A stretch of 64,000 bases of DNA, from the NCBI RefSeq assembly GCF_003669015.1, contig NZ_CP033069.1, positions 3,358,501 through 3,422,500 on the forward strand, written 5' to 3'. The position numbers were made by a program, and so were the translations under genes. The DNA comes from Acidovorax sp. 1608163. GTDB taxonomy: Bacteria > Pseudomonadota > Gammaproteobacteria > Burkholderiales > Burkholderiaceae_C. Positions 8,070 through 18,052 of this stretch are shown in pieces (positions within the stretch are counted from its first letter, which is position 1; every line of letters begins with the position of its first letter). The notes beneath the pieces were generated by a model that saw nothing but the letters and a program-made list of their open reading frames with translations, searched no databases and was not told the origin of the DNA.

Positions 8070-10406
8070 CTAAGACTCGCGCGCGGGCACCAGCACTTCG
8101 CGCTGGCCGCTGGTGGTCAGGCCACTGACCAGCCCAGCTTTCTCCATGTCTTCCAGCAAGCGCGCCGACCGGTTGTAGCCAATGCGCAGCTTGCGCTGGA
8201 CGTAAGAGATGCTGGCCTTGCGGTCCTTGAGCACCACTTCCACGGCTTGGTCGTACATGGGGTCTTTTTCACCGCCTTCACCCCCGCCGTCTGCAGACAG
8301 ATCGCCGTCACCTTCGACAGTTCCGCCCTCCAGCACGCCTTCGATGTAGTCGGGCTCGCCCTGGGTCTTGAGGTAGCTGACCACGCGGTGCACCTCTTCA
8401 TCGCTGACAAAAGCGCCATGCACCCGAATCGGCAGGCCCGTGCCGCTGGCCATGTAGAGCATGTCGCCCATGCCCAGCAGCGCCTCCGCGCCCATCTGGT
8501 CCAAAATGGTGCGGCTGTCGATTTTGGAGCCCACCGAGAACGCGATGCGGGTCGGAATATTGGCCTTGATCAGGCCCGTGATCACATCCACGCTGGGGCG
8601 CTGGGTGGCCAAGATCAGGTGAATCCCTGCAGCCCGCGCCTTTTGAGCGAGGCGGGCAATCAACTCTTCGATCTTCTTGCCCACCACCATCATCAAATCG
8701 GCCAGCTCGTCGATGATGACCACGATGTGCGGCAGGCGCTGCAGCGGCTCGGGCTCTTCGGGCGTGAGGCTGAAGGGGTTGTAGATGAACTCCTCGCGCG
8801 CCTTGGCTTCGTCGATCTTGGCGTTGTAGCCCGACAGATTGCGCACACCCAGCTTGCTCATGAGCTTGTAGCGGCGCTCCATCTCGGCCACGCACCAGTT
8901 CAGGCCGTGCGCGGCCTGCTTCATGTCCGTCACGACCGGCGCCAGCAGGTGCGGGATGCCTTCGTAGACCGACATTTCCAGCATCTTGGGGTCGATCATC
9001 AACAGGCGCACGTCGCGCGCCTCGGCCTTGTAGAGCAGCGAAAGGATCATGGCATTGATCCCCACCGATTTGCCCGAGCCCGTGGTACCGGCCACCAGCA
9101 CGTGCGGCATCTTGGCCAGGTCGGCCACCACCGGGTTGCCCACGATGTCCTTGCCCAGGCCCATGGTGAGCATGCTCTTGGCCTCATGGTAAATCTGCGA
9201 GCCCAAAATCTCGGACAGGCGGATGGACTGGCGCTTGGCATTGGGCAGCTCCAGCGCCATGAAATTCTTGCCCGGGATGGTCTCCACCACGCGGATCGAG
9301 ACGAGGCTGAGCGAGCGTGCCAAGTCCTTGGCCAGGCCCACGATCTGCGAGCCCTTCACGCCCGTGGCGGGCTCGATCTCGTAGCGGGTGATCACCGGGC
9401 CGGGCATGGCGGCCACCACGCGCACTTCCACGCCAAAGTCCTTGAGCTTTTTCTCGATGAGGCGGCTGGTCATCTCCAGCGTCTCAGGCGCCACGGTTTC
9501 CTGGCGCTGCAGCGGGCCGTCGAGCAAGTCCACCAGCGGCAGCTTGCTGTCGGGCATCTCTGTGAACAGGGGCTTTTGCCGCTCTTTGACGACACGTGCG
9601 CTCTGCGGGGCATCGACCAGCACAGGCTCGATGATCTGCACAGGCTCGGGGTGGTGCTCCTCGCTCTCGGTGCGCTCTTCGCGTACCACCACCGCACGCT
9701 CACGGGCAGCCTTGCGGCCCACGGCCACGTCCTTGGCCACTTCGCGGCTCGCCAGGCTCGACTGCACCAGCGCGTCCATGCGCGCCCCCAGCCACTCAGC
9801 CACATGCCCCCAGGAGAACCGGAACACCATGGAGGCCCCCAGCACCAGCAGCACGATGCAAGCCAGCCCAGAGCCCATGAAACCCAGCCACTTCATGCCC
9901 CCAAGCCCCACGGTGTAGCCCAGCACGCCGCCGCCGTGCCCGCCGGGCAGGTAGGGCTCAAACCGGTACAGACGCGACCACTCCAAGGCCGCGCTGGCAC
10001 TGACGAGCAGCACCAGCCCTACCCAGAACACCACGCGGCGCACGGCTGGCGAAGGCGAGCCCTCGGGCATTTCGCCCCCCCGCATCCAGCGGGCGAGTGA
10101 TGAAAACCAGGCACAAACGGCCGCCGCCACGCACCACCACACCGAAAAACCAAACGCGAAGTAGCTGCCATCGGCCAGCCACGCCCCCAGGCGCCCCGCC
10201 CAGTTGGACACCATGCGCGACGCCCCCACGCCCGAGGAGGACCAGGACGGGTCTTGTGAAGAGTAGCTGACCAGCGCCAGCAACCAGAAAATCAGGGCCA
10301 GCAGGCCCACCAGCAAACTGACCTCATGACCGAACCGGGCGGCGCCCGTTCGGGGGGGCGACTTGGCCGCCGCAGATGCATTCAGGGTATTGAGGGAATA
10401 AGTCAT
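8070..10406 (-). CDS. ftsK: DNA translocase FtsK
   Basis: Septal DNA translocase that clears the chromosome terminus and activates XerCD at dif. 778 residues from the ATG giving MTYSLNTL. The N-terminal ~200 residues hold four to five membrane helices, followed by a short charged linker, then the motor: Walker [12 protein letters not shown], Walker [13 protein letters not shown], and the [12 protein letters not shown] segment. The C-terminal winged-helix gamma domain ([20 protein letters not shown]) reads KOPS. The linker is short, as in SpoIIIE-like and many betaproteobacterial FtsK proteins. Ends at a clear terminator. Confidence 0.96.
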   Translation of the reverse strand: MTYSLNTLNASAAAKSPPRTGAARFGHEVSLLVGLLALIFWLLALVSYSSQDPSWSSSGVGASRMVSNWAGRLGAWLADGSYFAFGFSVWWCVAAAVCAWFSSLARWMRGGEMPEGSPSPAVRRVVFWVGLVLLVSASAALEWSRLYRFEPYLPGGHGGGVLGYTVGLGGMKWLGFMGSGLACIVLLVLGASMVFRFSWGHVAEWLGARMDALVQSSLASREVAKDVAVGRKAARERAVVVREERTESEEHHPEPVQIIEPVLVDAPQSARVVKERQKPLFTEMPDSKLPLVDLLDGPLQRQETVAPETLEMTSRLIEKKLKDFGVEVRVVAAMPGPVITRYEIEPATGVKGSQIVGLAKDLARSLSLVSIRVVETIPGKNFMALELPNAKRQSIRLSEILGSQIYHEAKSMLTMGLGKDIVGNPVVADLAKMPHVLVAGTTGSGKSVGINAMILSLLYKAEARDVRLLMIDPKMLEMSVYEGIPHLLAPVVTDMKQAAHGLNWCVAEMERRYKLMSKLGVRNLSGYNAKIDEAKAREEFIYNPFSLTPEEPEPLQRLPHIVVIIDELADLMMVVGKKIEELIARLAQKARAAGIHLILATQRPSVDVITGLIKANIPTRIAFSVGSKIDSRTILDQMGAEALLGMGDMLYMASGTGLPIRVHGAFVSDEEVHRVVSYLKTQGEPDYIEGVLEGGTVEGDGDLSADGGGEGGEKDPMYDQAVEVVLKDRKASISYVQRKLRIGYNRSARLLEDMEKAGLVSGLTTSGQREVLVPARES

Positions 10407-10473
10407 AAACGTGCCGGGCAAGCTTACCCCATGGGCAGCTGGGGTCGAGGCCCGCGCCAGCGGGCCCGGCCCC

Positions 10474-11151
10474 TCAACTCAGGGCGTTGAGACGCTCCTT
10501 GAGCAAGGTCGACCCGTTGGGTTGGGTCTGGATGAAGGCGCGCTCTTCCAGGTCCTTCATCACACGGCTCACCATCTCGCGCGAAGCCCCCACCATCTTG
10601 GCCAGATCCTGGCGGGAGATCTTCTCGCGGATCACCCACTGCCCCTGCGCATCCTCCACCGCAAAATCCAGCAGCGCATGGGCCACGCGACCATACACAT
10701 CCAGTAACGCCAGTGACTCAATTTTTCGATCGGCATGGCGCAAGCGCTTGACCAGACCGCGCATCACGACCAAAGACATAGACGCGTTCTCTGACAGGCA
10801 GCGGGCAAAGTCTGCGCGGCCCAGCAGCAGCACGTCGGTTTGCACCTCAGCGCGCACCGTGGCCGAGTGGGGCTCGTTGTCGATGATGCTCATCTCGCCG
10901 ATGTAGTCCCCCGGGCCCAGCGTGGCCAGAATCACCTCGCGACCCCGGCTGTCTGCCGACACCACGCGCGCGCGCCCTGTGAGCAAGATGGACAAGGCAT
11001 TGGACTTTTGTCCCTGCTCCACCAGCACCTCGCCTCGCTTGAATCGGCGCTTGGTCACAGCCCCGCTGATGACCTCGGCCTGGGCCACCGTCAACAGCGA
11101 AAACAAAGGTACCCGGCGCAGCAGGTCCAGATTGGACAACATCGTCGACAT
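10474..11151 (-). CDS. Crp/Fnr family transcriptional regulator
   Basis: 225-residue regulator with an N-terminal cyclic-nucleotide-binding domain ([20 protein letters not shown], then [19 protein letters not shown]) and a C-terminal Crp-type helix-turn-helix ([20 protein letters not shown]). The ATG at 11151 has GAGGAG about 10 bases upstream; the frame extends 12 codons further without a ribosome site. No N-terminal cysteine cluster is present, so it is not an oxygen-sensing FNR. The effector-contact region [16 protein letters not shown] matches the cAMP-pocket pattern, so it may bind a cyclic nucleotide. It lies upstream of ftsK and divergent from trxB. Confidence 0.92.
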   Translation of the reverse strand: MSTMLSNLDLLRRVPLFSLLTVAQAEVISGAVTKRRFKRGEVLVEQGQKSNALSILLTGRARVVSADSRGREVILATLGPGDYIGEMSIIDNEPHSATVRAEVQTDVLLLGRADFARCLSENASMSLVVMRGLVKRLRHADRKIESLALLDVYGRVAHALLDFAVEDAQGQWVIREKISRQDLAKMVGASREMVSRVMKDLEERAFIQTQPNGSTLLKERLNALS

Positions 11152-11329
11152 GGAAAGACTTCTCCTCAACAAAGGACGCGGCTCCACTGGCGCCGCAACA
11201 GGTCATGGCTTACACAAAACGCGGCCCAGGCCCACAGGCACTGCAGGGGCTACCGCCGGATTTGCGTAAGTTCTACAGGTTTTTGATGGGTTCTTACAAT
11301 CGCCGTGATTGAAAACGGGCTGCCCTTGA

Positions 11330-12399
<1,070 letters not shown>

Positions 12400-12558
12400 C
12401 TGCGGCTTTGCTGAATCCTGCCCGCCAACTTGGTGGATATTCAGATTCTGCAATCGGGTTACCGCCACCCTTTCTGGCGAGGTGAGGCCGCTAGCGAGCC
12501 CCGCGCACTGTGCCGGGGCGCCCGCAAATGGCCGTTAATAAGTTATCGGAGTGTCCTC

Positions 12559-12792
12559 ATGGCACGCGTCTGCGACGTAACGGGCAAGAAGCCCATGGTC
12601 GGGAACAACGTTTCCCACGCCAACAACAAAACCAAGCGCCGGTTCCTGCCGAACCTGCAATACCGCCGTTTCTGGGTTGAGAGCGAAAACCGCTGGGTTC
12701 GCCTGCGCGTTTCGAGCGCTGCCCTGCGTTTGATCGACAAGAACGGTATCGACTCGGTGCTCGCAGACCTGCGTGCACGTGGTCAGGCTTAA
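12559..12792 (+). CDS. rpmB: 50S ribosomal protein L28
   Basis: Ribosomal protein of the large subunit, 77 residues. The N-terminus [25 protein letters not shown] and the motif [13 protein letters not shown] identify bL28. Only one cysteine is present where zinc-binding forms have two CxxC pairs, so this is the zinc-independent type. GGAGTG precedes the ATG. Transcribed with rpmG, 11 bases downstream, from a strong promoter after trxB. Confidence 0.97.
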   Translation: MARVCDVTGKKPMVGNNVSHANNKTKRRFLPNLQYRRFWVESENRWVRLRVSSAALRLIDKNGIDSVLADLRARGQA

Positions 12793-12803
12793 GGAGAAGC
12801 ACC

Positions 12804-12974
12804 ATGGCAAGCAAAGGCGGACGCGACAAGATCAAGCTGGAATCCACTGCGGGTACTGGCCACTTCTACACCACGACCAAGAACAAGAAGACCATGCCCG
12901 AGAAAATGCTGATCATGAAATTTGATCCAAAAGCTCGCAAGCATGTGGAATACAAGGAAATGAAGCTGAAGTAA
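12804..12974 (+). CDS. rpmG: 50S ribosomal protein L33
   Basis: Ribosomal protein bL33, 56 residues: [20 protein letters not shown] at the N-terminus, FYTTTKNKK and [18 protein letters not shown] towards the end. AAGGAG lies 8 bases before the ATG. It has no cysteine, so it is the zinc-free form, in line with the zinc-free L28 before it. Ends at an intrinsic terminator. Confidence 0.97.
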   Translation: MASKGGRDKIKLESTAGTGHFYTTTKNKKTMPEKMLIMKFDPKARKHVEYKEMKLK

Positions 12975-12986
12975 TTCAGCGGCATT

Positions 12987-13035
12987 TCGCCAAATTCCCC
13001 AAAACCGCCCAACAGCAATGTTTGGCGATTTTTTT
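12987..13035 (+). terminator. Intrinsic terminator of rpmB-rpmG
   Basis: TCGCCAAA pairs with TTTGGCGA across a 26-base loop and is followed by seven T residues. It begins 12 bases after the rpmG stop. Confidence 0.75.
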
Positions 13036-13089
13036 ACGTCGATGGCTTGGGCCCGTGATAACCCACAGCCCAACCACTCACCCACACAT

Positions 13090-14622
13090 TCAGGCAGCCC
13101 TGGGCACAGGCAGCGCGTCTACGCCCCGGCCCTGCCCCAGTTGCTGCGCCATCAACTCGCCCAGCGTGCGGTAGCCCTCTTCCACCTGTGGCGTGAAGGG
13201 CATGCCGCAGCTCAATCGCAAAAAATGCTCATACCGCCCGGTATTGGAGAACATGGGCCCCGGCGCAATGCGGATGCCGCACTGCAGAGCCTGGTCGTAC
13301 AGGCGCGTAGACGAAATGCCGACGGGCAGCTCCAGCCACAGGCTGAGCCCGCCCGGCGGCAAACTCAGCCGCGTGCCCTGCGGAAAATAGCGCGCCACGG
13401 CCCGTGCGGACTGCTCACGCTGCAAGCGCAGCTGTGCACGCAGGCGGCGCAAATGGCGCTCATAACCGGGCGAATTCACGCTGCGCGCCGCCAGCAGTTG
13501 CGACCAAGTCTGCATGTTGCGCGTGCTGGCAAACTTGAGCATCTGTACCCGGGCCTGCCACCGGCCCGCACTCATCCAGCCCTGGCGCAGCCCGGGGGCA
13601 AAGCTCTTGCTGAGCGACGCGCAGTAAATCACCTGGCCCGCATCCCCAGGCCGGTCCCACGCCTTGACAGGGCGCAGCGGGTGCGAGGTTTCAACAAACT
13701 CCCGGTAGATGTCGTCCTCCACCAACGCCAGCCCATACTCCACGCACAGCGCCACCAGGCGCTGCTTGTGGGCATCGGGCATCACGCTGCCTTGGGGCAT
13801 TTGCAGGTGCGGCACCACCACCACCCCCTTGAGGCGCGGCTCGTTGCGCGCGGCCAGCTCCAGCGCCTCCAGCGACATGCCGGTGTGCGGGCTGCTGGGA
13901 ATCTCCAGCGCCCGCAGCCCGCGCACCTCAATGGCCTGCAAGATACCAAAGAAGGTGGGCGACTCGACAGCGATCACGTCGCCGGGCTCAGCCACGGCGT
14001 CCAAGGCCAGGTTCACCCCCTCTGAATTGCCCAGGGTGGCACTGATGTCACTGGGCGCCACACTCAGCCCAAACCCCAGGGCGTGGCGGGCCATGGCCTG
14101 CTGAAACTCTGGGTGGGTGGTGGGCGCCGAGGGGCCATAAACCAGGATGTCGGGCTGCTCGCGCAGCAGGCTGTGCGCCAGCCGGTTCAGCGCCGTGGCA
14201 TCAAACAAACTCGGGGCCGGCATGGCGCTGCCCAGGTCCAGTGGCAGCGGGCCCGCCAGCCGGGCTTTTTCCAAAAACAGGGAGATGCGCTCATTGATGC
14301 CCGCAAACACGCGGGGGTCGCTGGGCAACGGCTCGCACACCTCAGGCTCACGTGCACGGGGCAAGCTGGCGCTGCCCGGGGCACGCACAAAGTAACCCAC
14401 GCGCTCGCGCGCCTCCACACAGCCCTGGGCTTCCAGATGGCGCAGCCCCTGCAACGCAGTGGTCAAGCTGACTTGGTGGCGCTGACACAGCTCGCGCACC
14501 GAAGGCATGCGCATCCCCGGCTGCAAGCTGCCAGAGGCGATTGCCTTCTCATACAGGGCCGCCAACTGGCGGTAGCGCGGGGTATCGGAGCGGTTTTCGC
14601 CGCGGTTTTCGGAGCGGGTCAT
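13090..14622 (-). CDS. MocR-type PLP-dependent transcriptional regulator (GntR family)
   Basis: 510-residue regulator of the MocR subfamily: an N-terminal GntR winged helix (YEKAIASGSLQPGMRMPSVRE, then HQVSLTTALQGLRHLEAQG) fused to a class I aminotransferase-like domain. The PLP lysine lies in CASLSKSFAPGLRQGW, and LVEDDIYREF is the aspartate segment that holds the pyridine nitrogen. MocR proteins usually bind PLP as effector or co-factor and control a divergent gene; here that is the small gene at 14843. The ATG at 14622 gives the expected N-terminus; the frame stays open far upstream but codes for an unlikely hydrophobic stretch. Target unknown. Confidence 0.9.
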   Translation of the reverse strand: MTRSENRGENRSDTPRYRQLAALYEKAIASGSLQPGMRMPSVRELCQRHQVSLTTALQGLRHLEAQGCVEARERVGYFVRAPGSASLPRAREPEVCEPLPSDPRVFAGINERISLFLEKARLAGPLPLDLGSAMPAPSLFDATALNRLAHSLLREQPDILVYGPSAPTTHPEFQQAMARHALGFGLSVAPSDISATLGNSEGVNLALDAVAEPGDVIAVESPTFFGILQAIEVRGLRALEIPSSPHTGMSLEALELAARNEPRLKGVVVVPHLQMPQGSVMPDAHKQRLVALCVEYGLALVEDDIYREFVETSHPLRPVKAWDRPGDAGQVIYCASLSKSFAPGLRQGWMSAGRWQARVQMLKFASTRNMQTWSQLLAARSVNSPGYERHLRRLRAQLRLQREQSARAVARYFPQGTRLSLPPGGLSLWLELPVGISSTRLYDQALQCGIRIAPGPMFSNTGRYEHFLRLSCGMPFTPQVEEGYRTLGELMAQQLGQGRGVDALPVPRAA

Positions 14623-14727
14623 GGCGAACGTGAGAGCCGGTTCAAAGGGAAAGAACTGAACGGGTCCGCCCATCATGCCCACAAGCCAGAAGGCACAACA
14701 GATACAGAACCACAGCAATAGCACCAT

Positions 14728-14754
14728 AACAGTGCCTTGCTTATCGCAACTGTT
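14728..14754. promoter_or_regulatory. Inverted repeat between the MocR gene and its divergent neighbour
   Basis: AACAGT and ACTGTT, 15 bases apart, lie in the 220-base divergent region. It is a plausible operator for the regulator, though MocR proteins often use direct repeats. Confidence 0.35.
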
Positions 14755-14842
14755 CTGCTCCATGAAAGCCGGTAGTGTGTCTACCAGCACTGCACCGTTT
14801 TTCTTACGCTGAAGGCCCTCATCCAGCCATCGAGAGAACCCC

Positions 14843-15253
14843 ATGCAGCCACCCCAAAGACGCGCCGATTTCAGCGCATCGTCACCCTCTTGCATCCTGC
14901 CGCTGCGCGCCGGGCAACACCGGCTGACTTGTCTGCCACCCGGGGCCACCTTGCAGGTGCTGCAAGGATCGGTAGACGTTGCTACGGGGCCCCTGGTATA
15001 CGGCCAAGTGCTAACCACCAGGCGGCAGGCTTTGCATGCGGGCGACATGCTGCAGCCTGACGGGCAAGAGACGGCCACCTGGGTACATCTGCGCAACGCG
15101 GGTACCGCCCCAGCGCGGGTGCTGTGCACAGAGCCAGCCACAGGCCCCAGCGCAGCCGCGTGGCTGCGGCAAACCTGGCGGAGCATTCAACGCTGGGGCA
15201 ATGCGCTGCCCCGGCGCACCGCTGGATCAAGCCTGGGCAGAACGCAGGCGTAG
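14843..15253 (+). CDS. Small cupin-like protein, possibly DUF2917
   Basis: 136-residue protein that I do not recognise with certainty. The middle, LPPGATLQVLQGSVDVATG followed by LHAGDMLQPDGQETATW, has the alternating beta pattern and glycine-turn spacing of a small single-domain cupin and resembles DUF2917 proteins, which are often found next to regulators in this group. No signal peptide or membrane helix is evident. It is divergent from the MocR regulator and likely its target. Its last 27 bases overlap the end of the desaturase gene on the other strand. Confidence 0.6.
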   Translation: MQPPQRRADFSASSPSCILPLRAGQHRLTCLPPGATLQVLQGSVDVATGPLVYGQVLTTRRQALHAGDMLQPDGQETATWVHLRNAGTAPARVLCTEPATGPSAAAWLRQTWRSIQRWGNALPRRTAGSSLGRTQA

Positions 15254-16441
15254 CGAAAAATCGCGCAATGTGGCGATGCCGCTTTCCTCAGCGCGGCGGC
15301 ACCAAGCCTGCAAATCGGCCGTGAGCTGCTCGCGCGACTGGGTGGTGTTAAGCCACAGCTGGCGCAACTCCTCCCGCATGGTGACCATCTTGTCGAGCGC
15401 CGGGTAGGCTGCACGCACCTGGGCCAGTTGCGGCAAGGCCAGGGCAGGCACCTTCTCGGCATCACGGTGCAGCCAGCGCTTGGCGGCCTTGAGCACCGAC
15501 ACATCCCCATGGCGCGCCTTGAGCGCGACCATTTCTTCCTTGCAGGCCTGGCGCACGCCACGCGCATAGCCAGCCATCACTTCGTAGCGGTTGGCAATCA
15601 AGGCTTCCAGCGTCTTCTCATCGGCCACGGGTTTGATGGCGCCCAGCTGCAGCTTGGGTGGCACCTTCTTCACGGTGGCCCAACCCACCTTTTGCATGAG
15701 GCTGATGTACAGCCAGCCAATGTCGAACTCGAACGGCTTGATCGAGAACTTGGCCGCCGTGGGGTAGGTGTGGTGGTTGTTGTGCAGCTCTTCCCCGCCA
15801 ATCAGGATGCCCCAGGGCGAGAGGTTGGTGCTGGCGTCTTGCGCCTCAAAGTTGCGGTAGCCCCAGAAGTGCCCCACACCATTGACGACACCTGCCGCCC
15901 AGAACGGAATCCAGACCATCTGCACCGCCCACACCGCAGCACCTGCAGCGCCAAACAAGGCCAGGTTCAGAATCAGCATGAGGCCCACGCCCTGCCAGCC
16001 AAAGCGGCTGTACACGTTGCGCTCCACCCAGTCGTTGGGTGTGCCGTGGCCAAACTTCTGCAGGGTCTCGGGGTTATTAGCCTCAGCGCGGTACAGCTCG
16101 GCACCGCGCCACATCACGGTGTCCAGCCCCCGCGTCTGCGGGCTGTGCGGGTCGTCCGGCGTTTCGCACTTGGCGTGGTGCTTGCGGTGGATGGCCACCC
16201 ATTCCTTGGTCTGCATGCCCGTGCCCACCCACAGCCAGAAACGGAAAAAGTGCGAGGGGATGGCATGCAGGTCCAGCGCCCGATGGGCCTGTGCACGGTG
16301 CAAGAAGATGGTCACCGCCGCAATCGTGATGTGGGTGGTGAGCAAGGTGTAGAGCACGATTTGCCACCAGGCCAAGTCCCACAGGCCGTGGCCCAGCCAG
16401 TCGATGGCGGCGTTCAGTACAGCCCAGTCGGGTAACAACAT
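15227..16441 (-). CDS. Acyl-CoA (delta-9) fatty acid desaturase
   Basis: Integral-membrane di-iron desaturase, 404 residues. All three histidine boxes are present: HRAQAHR (residues 48-54), HRKHH (85-89) and HNNHH further on in GGEELHNNHHTYP, with hydrophobic segments between them in the stearoyl-CoA desaturase order. It probably introduces a cis double bond into membrane acyl chains. The ATG giving MLLPDWAVL was chosen over one ten codons upstream. The C-terminal ~120 residues are helical and charged, longer than in minimal desaturases but usual in betaproteobacterial forms. Confidence 0.93.
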   Translation of the reverse strand: MLLPDWAVLNAAIDWLGHGLWDLAWWQIVLYTLLTTHITIAAVTIFLHRAQAHRALDLHAIPSHFFRFWLWVGTGMQTKEWVAIHRKHHAKCETPDDPHSPQTRGLDTVMWRGAELYRAEANNPETLQKFGHGTPNDWVERNVYSRFGWQGVGLMLILNLALFGAAGAAVWAVQMVWIPFWAAGVVNGVGHFWGYRNFEAQDASTNLSPWGILIGGEELHNNHHTYPTAAKFSIKPFEFDIGWLYISLMQKVGWATVKKVPPKLQLGAIKPVADEKTLEALIANRYEVMAGYARGVRQACKEEMVALKARHGDVSVLKAAKRWLHRDAEKVPALALPQLAQVRAAYPALDKMVTMREELRQLWLNTTQSREQLTADLQAWCRRAEESGIATLRDFSLRLRSAQA

Positions 16442-16593
16442 ATCTTTTCCAGCCTTTTCACACGCAGACACGGCCCCGCCGACAGGCGAAAGGCCGATTT
16501 CATTTTAGAACCGCGTTACTTTTTGTGGTTCAGGGTTCACCACAGGTTGACGCCCGGGCCGCGCAAAGCGGGCAGCCCGAGGTGGCGCCAAGC

Positions 16594-17868
16594 TCAGTCT
16601 TTGCGCGTCCACACAGCGGCAAAGAACCCGTCGGTCTGGTGGCGGTGGGGCCACAGGCGCAGATAGGCGCTGCCCGTTTCGCCACCGCTGCACAGGCTGG
16701 CGGCCTGCGCCACCTTGAGCTGGGCCAGGGCTTCACCCGCATCCAGCGGGATGAAATCGGGGTGCGCCGCGCTGAAGGCCTCGGCAATGGCTTCGTTCTC
16801 TTGCGGCAGGATGCTGCACGTGGCGTACACCAAGCGGCCACCGGGCTTGAGCAGGCGGGCGGCGCTGTCCAGGATGGCGGTTTGCTTCGCCACCAACTCT
16901 TGCACGGCCTTGGCAGACTGGCGCCACTTGAGGTCCGGGTTGCGGCGCAGGGTGCCCAGGCCCGAGCAGGGAGCATCCACCAGCACCCGGTCGATCTTGC
17001 CGGCCAGGCGCTTCACGCGCTCGTCACGCTCGTGCGCGATGGCTGCGGGGTGGACATTGGACAGGCCACTGCGGGCCATGCGGGGCTTGAGGGCATCAAG
17101 CCGGTGGGCCGACACATCAAACGCGTACAACCGGCCCGTGCTGCGCATGGTGGCGCCAATCGCCAGGGTCTTGCCACCGGCACCGGCGCAGAAGTCCACC
17201 ACCATCTCGCCGCGCTTGGCGTCCAGCAGCAGCGCCAGCAGCTGCGAACCTTCGTCCTGCACCTCGATGGCACCCCGGGTGAAGGCGTCCAGCTTGGTCA
17301 ACGCGGGCTTGCCCTCGATGCGCAAGCCCCAGGGGGAGTAAGGTGTTGCTACAGATTTAATAGCTGCTTGCGCAAGTTCCTTCTGCACATCGGCCCGTTT
17401 TTCTTTCAAAACGTTGACGCGCAAGTCCAGCGGCGCGTTCTGGGCCATGCTTTCGGCAAGGGGCCAGAAGTCGTTGCCCAACTGGTCCTTGAGGGGCTGC
17501 ACCAGCCACTCAGGCAGGTTGTGGCGGTGGCGCTCCATCAGGTCGTCAGGGCTGACGGTGTCGCACTGCTCCAGCCAGTTCTTTTCCTGGTCGGTGAGCG
17601 CGCTTTTCAGAAAATCGCGCGGGCCATGAAAGCCCAGGATGGCCAGGCGACGCTCTTTGGAACCCGAGCCCGAGGGGGCCAGGTGGTCGAACAAGAGCTT
17701 TTTGCGCAGCACGTTGTAAACCGTTTCGGCCAGCGTGGCGCGCTCACGCGGGCCCAGCCCGCGGTTGTCGCGAAAGTAGCGGGACACCACGGCGTCGGCC
17801 GGGTGTTCAAAAGTGAGGGTGAGCCGAACCAATTCGGCACAGGCGTCTAGAAGGACTTTGGGATGCAT
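16594..17868 (-). CDS. rsmB: 16S rRNA (cytosine-C5)-methyltransferase, RsmB/NOL1-NOP2-Sun family
   Basis: SAM-dependent rRNA m5C methyltransferase, 424 residues. An N-terminal NusB-like helical region is followed by the Rossmann domain: SAM motif DFCAGAGGKTLAIG, motif IV with catalytic-cycle cysteine DAPCSGLGTLRR, and motif VI YATCSILPQENE holding the nucleophilic cysteine. The start MHPKVLL was chosen because upstream codons run through a GC-rich repeat. A family A repeat at 17345-17377 encodes part of the segment AQAAIKSVATPYSP. RsmB is likely; assignment to the exact target C967 is by family only. Confidence 0.88.
   Translation of the reverse strand: MHPKVLLDACAELVRLTLTFEHPADAVVSRYFRDNRGLGPRERATLAETVYNVLRKKLLFDHLAPSGSGSKERRLAILGFHGPRDFLKSALTDQEKNWLEQCDTVSPDDLMERHRHNLPEWLVQPLKDQLGNDFWPLAESMAQNAPLDLRVNVLKEKRADVQKELAQAAIKSVATPYSPWGLRIEGKPALTKLDAFTRGAIEVQDEGSQLLALLLDAKRGEMVVDFCAGAGGKTLAIGATMRSTGRLYAFDVSAHRLDALKPRMARSGLSNVHPAAIAHERDERVKRLAGKIDRVLVDAPCSGLGTLRRNPDLKWRQSAKAVQELVAKQTAILDSAARLLKPGGRLVYATCSILPQENEAIAEAFSAAHPDFIPLDAGEALAQLKVAQAASLCSGGETGSAYLRLWPHRHQTDGFFAAVWTRKD
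17345..17377. repeat. Family A repeat copy inside rsmB
   Basis: TTGCTACAGATTTAATAGC followed by TGCTTGCGCAAG matches the left half of the consensus. It is read in frame in a linker ahead of the catalytic domain. Confidence 0.55.
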
Positions 17869-17887
17869 CCCCCGATTGTCTACTGTT

Positions 17888-17970
17888 AAGCCCCCCTGAG
17901 TCACCTTCGGTGCCTTCCCCCGGCGGGGGACGCCCTCAGCGCGGCGGGGCGGCCCTTGCGCGAGGGCACT
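17888..17970. repeat. GC-rich interspersed repeat, family B, intergenic
   Basis: A stretch with AGCCCCCCTGAGTC, CCTTCGGTGCC, CCCCCGGCGGGGGACGCCC and GGGGCGGCCC, just upstream of rsmB. The same building blocks recur in the copy inside ribF at 46230-46312. Confidence 0.55.
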
Positions 17971-18052
17971 GGCCTGCACCACGCCAGTTGCACAGGCAGA
18001 GAGCGATAAAGCATGGGTTGGTAGTCGAAAAACCCATCCCCTCACTTGACCC

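Noticed and set aside
7335..10100. A 921-codon open frame on the plus strand opposite ftsK and lolA
   Set aside because: It is antisense to two certain genes, has no ribosome site, and its residues (rich in H, R, G, A) are typical of a high-GC shadow frame.
13090..15186. A 698-residue version of the MocR regulator
   Set aside because: The extra N-terminus has no homology pattern, includes a hydrophobic segment, and overlaps the divergent small gene. The GntR domain starts at the ATG at 14622.
14881..15250. Alternative frames over the DUF2917-like gene
   Set aside because: Several overlapping frames exist, but only the 14843-15253 frame shows the alternating beta-strand pattern and a sensible position divergent from the MocR gene.
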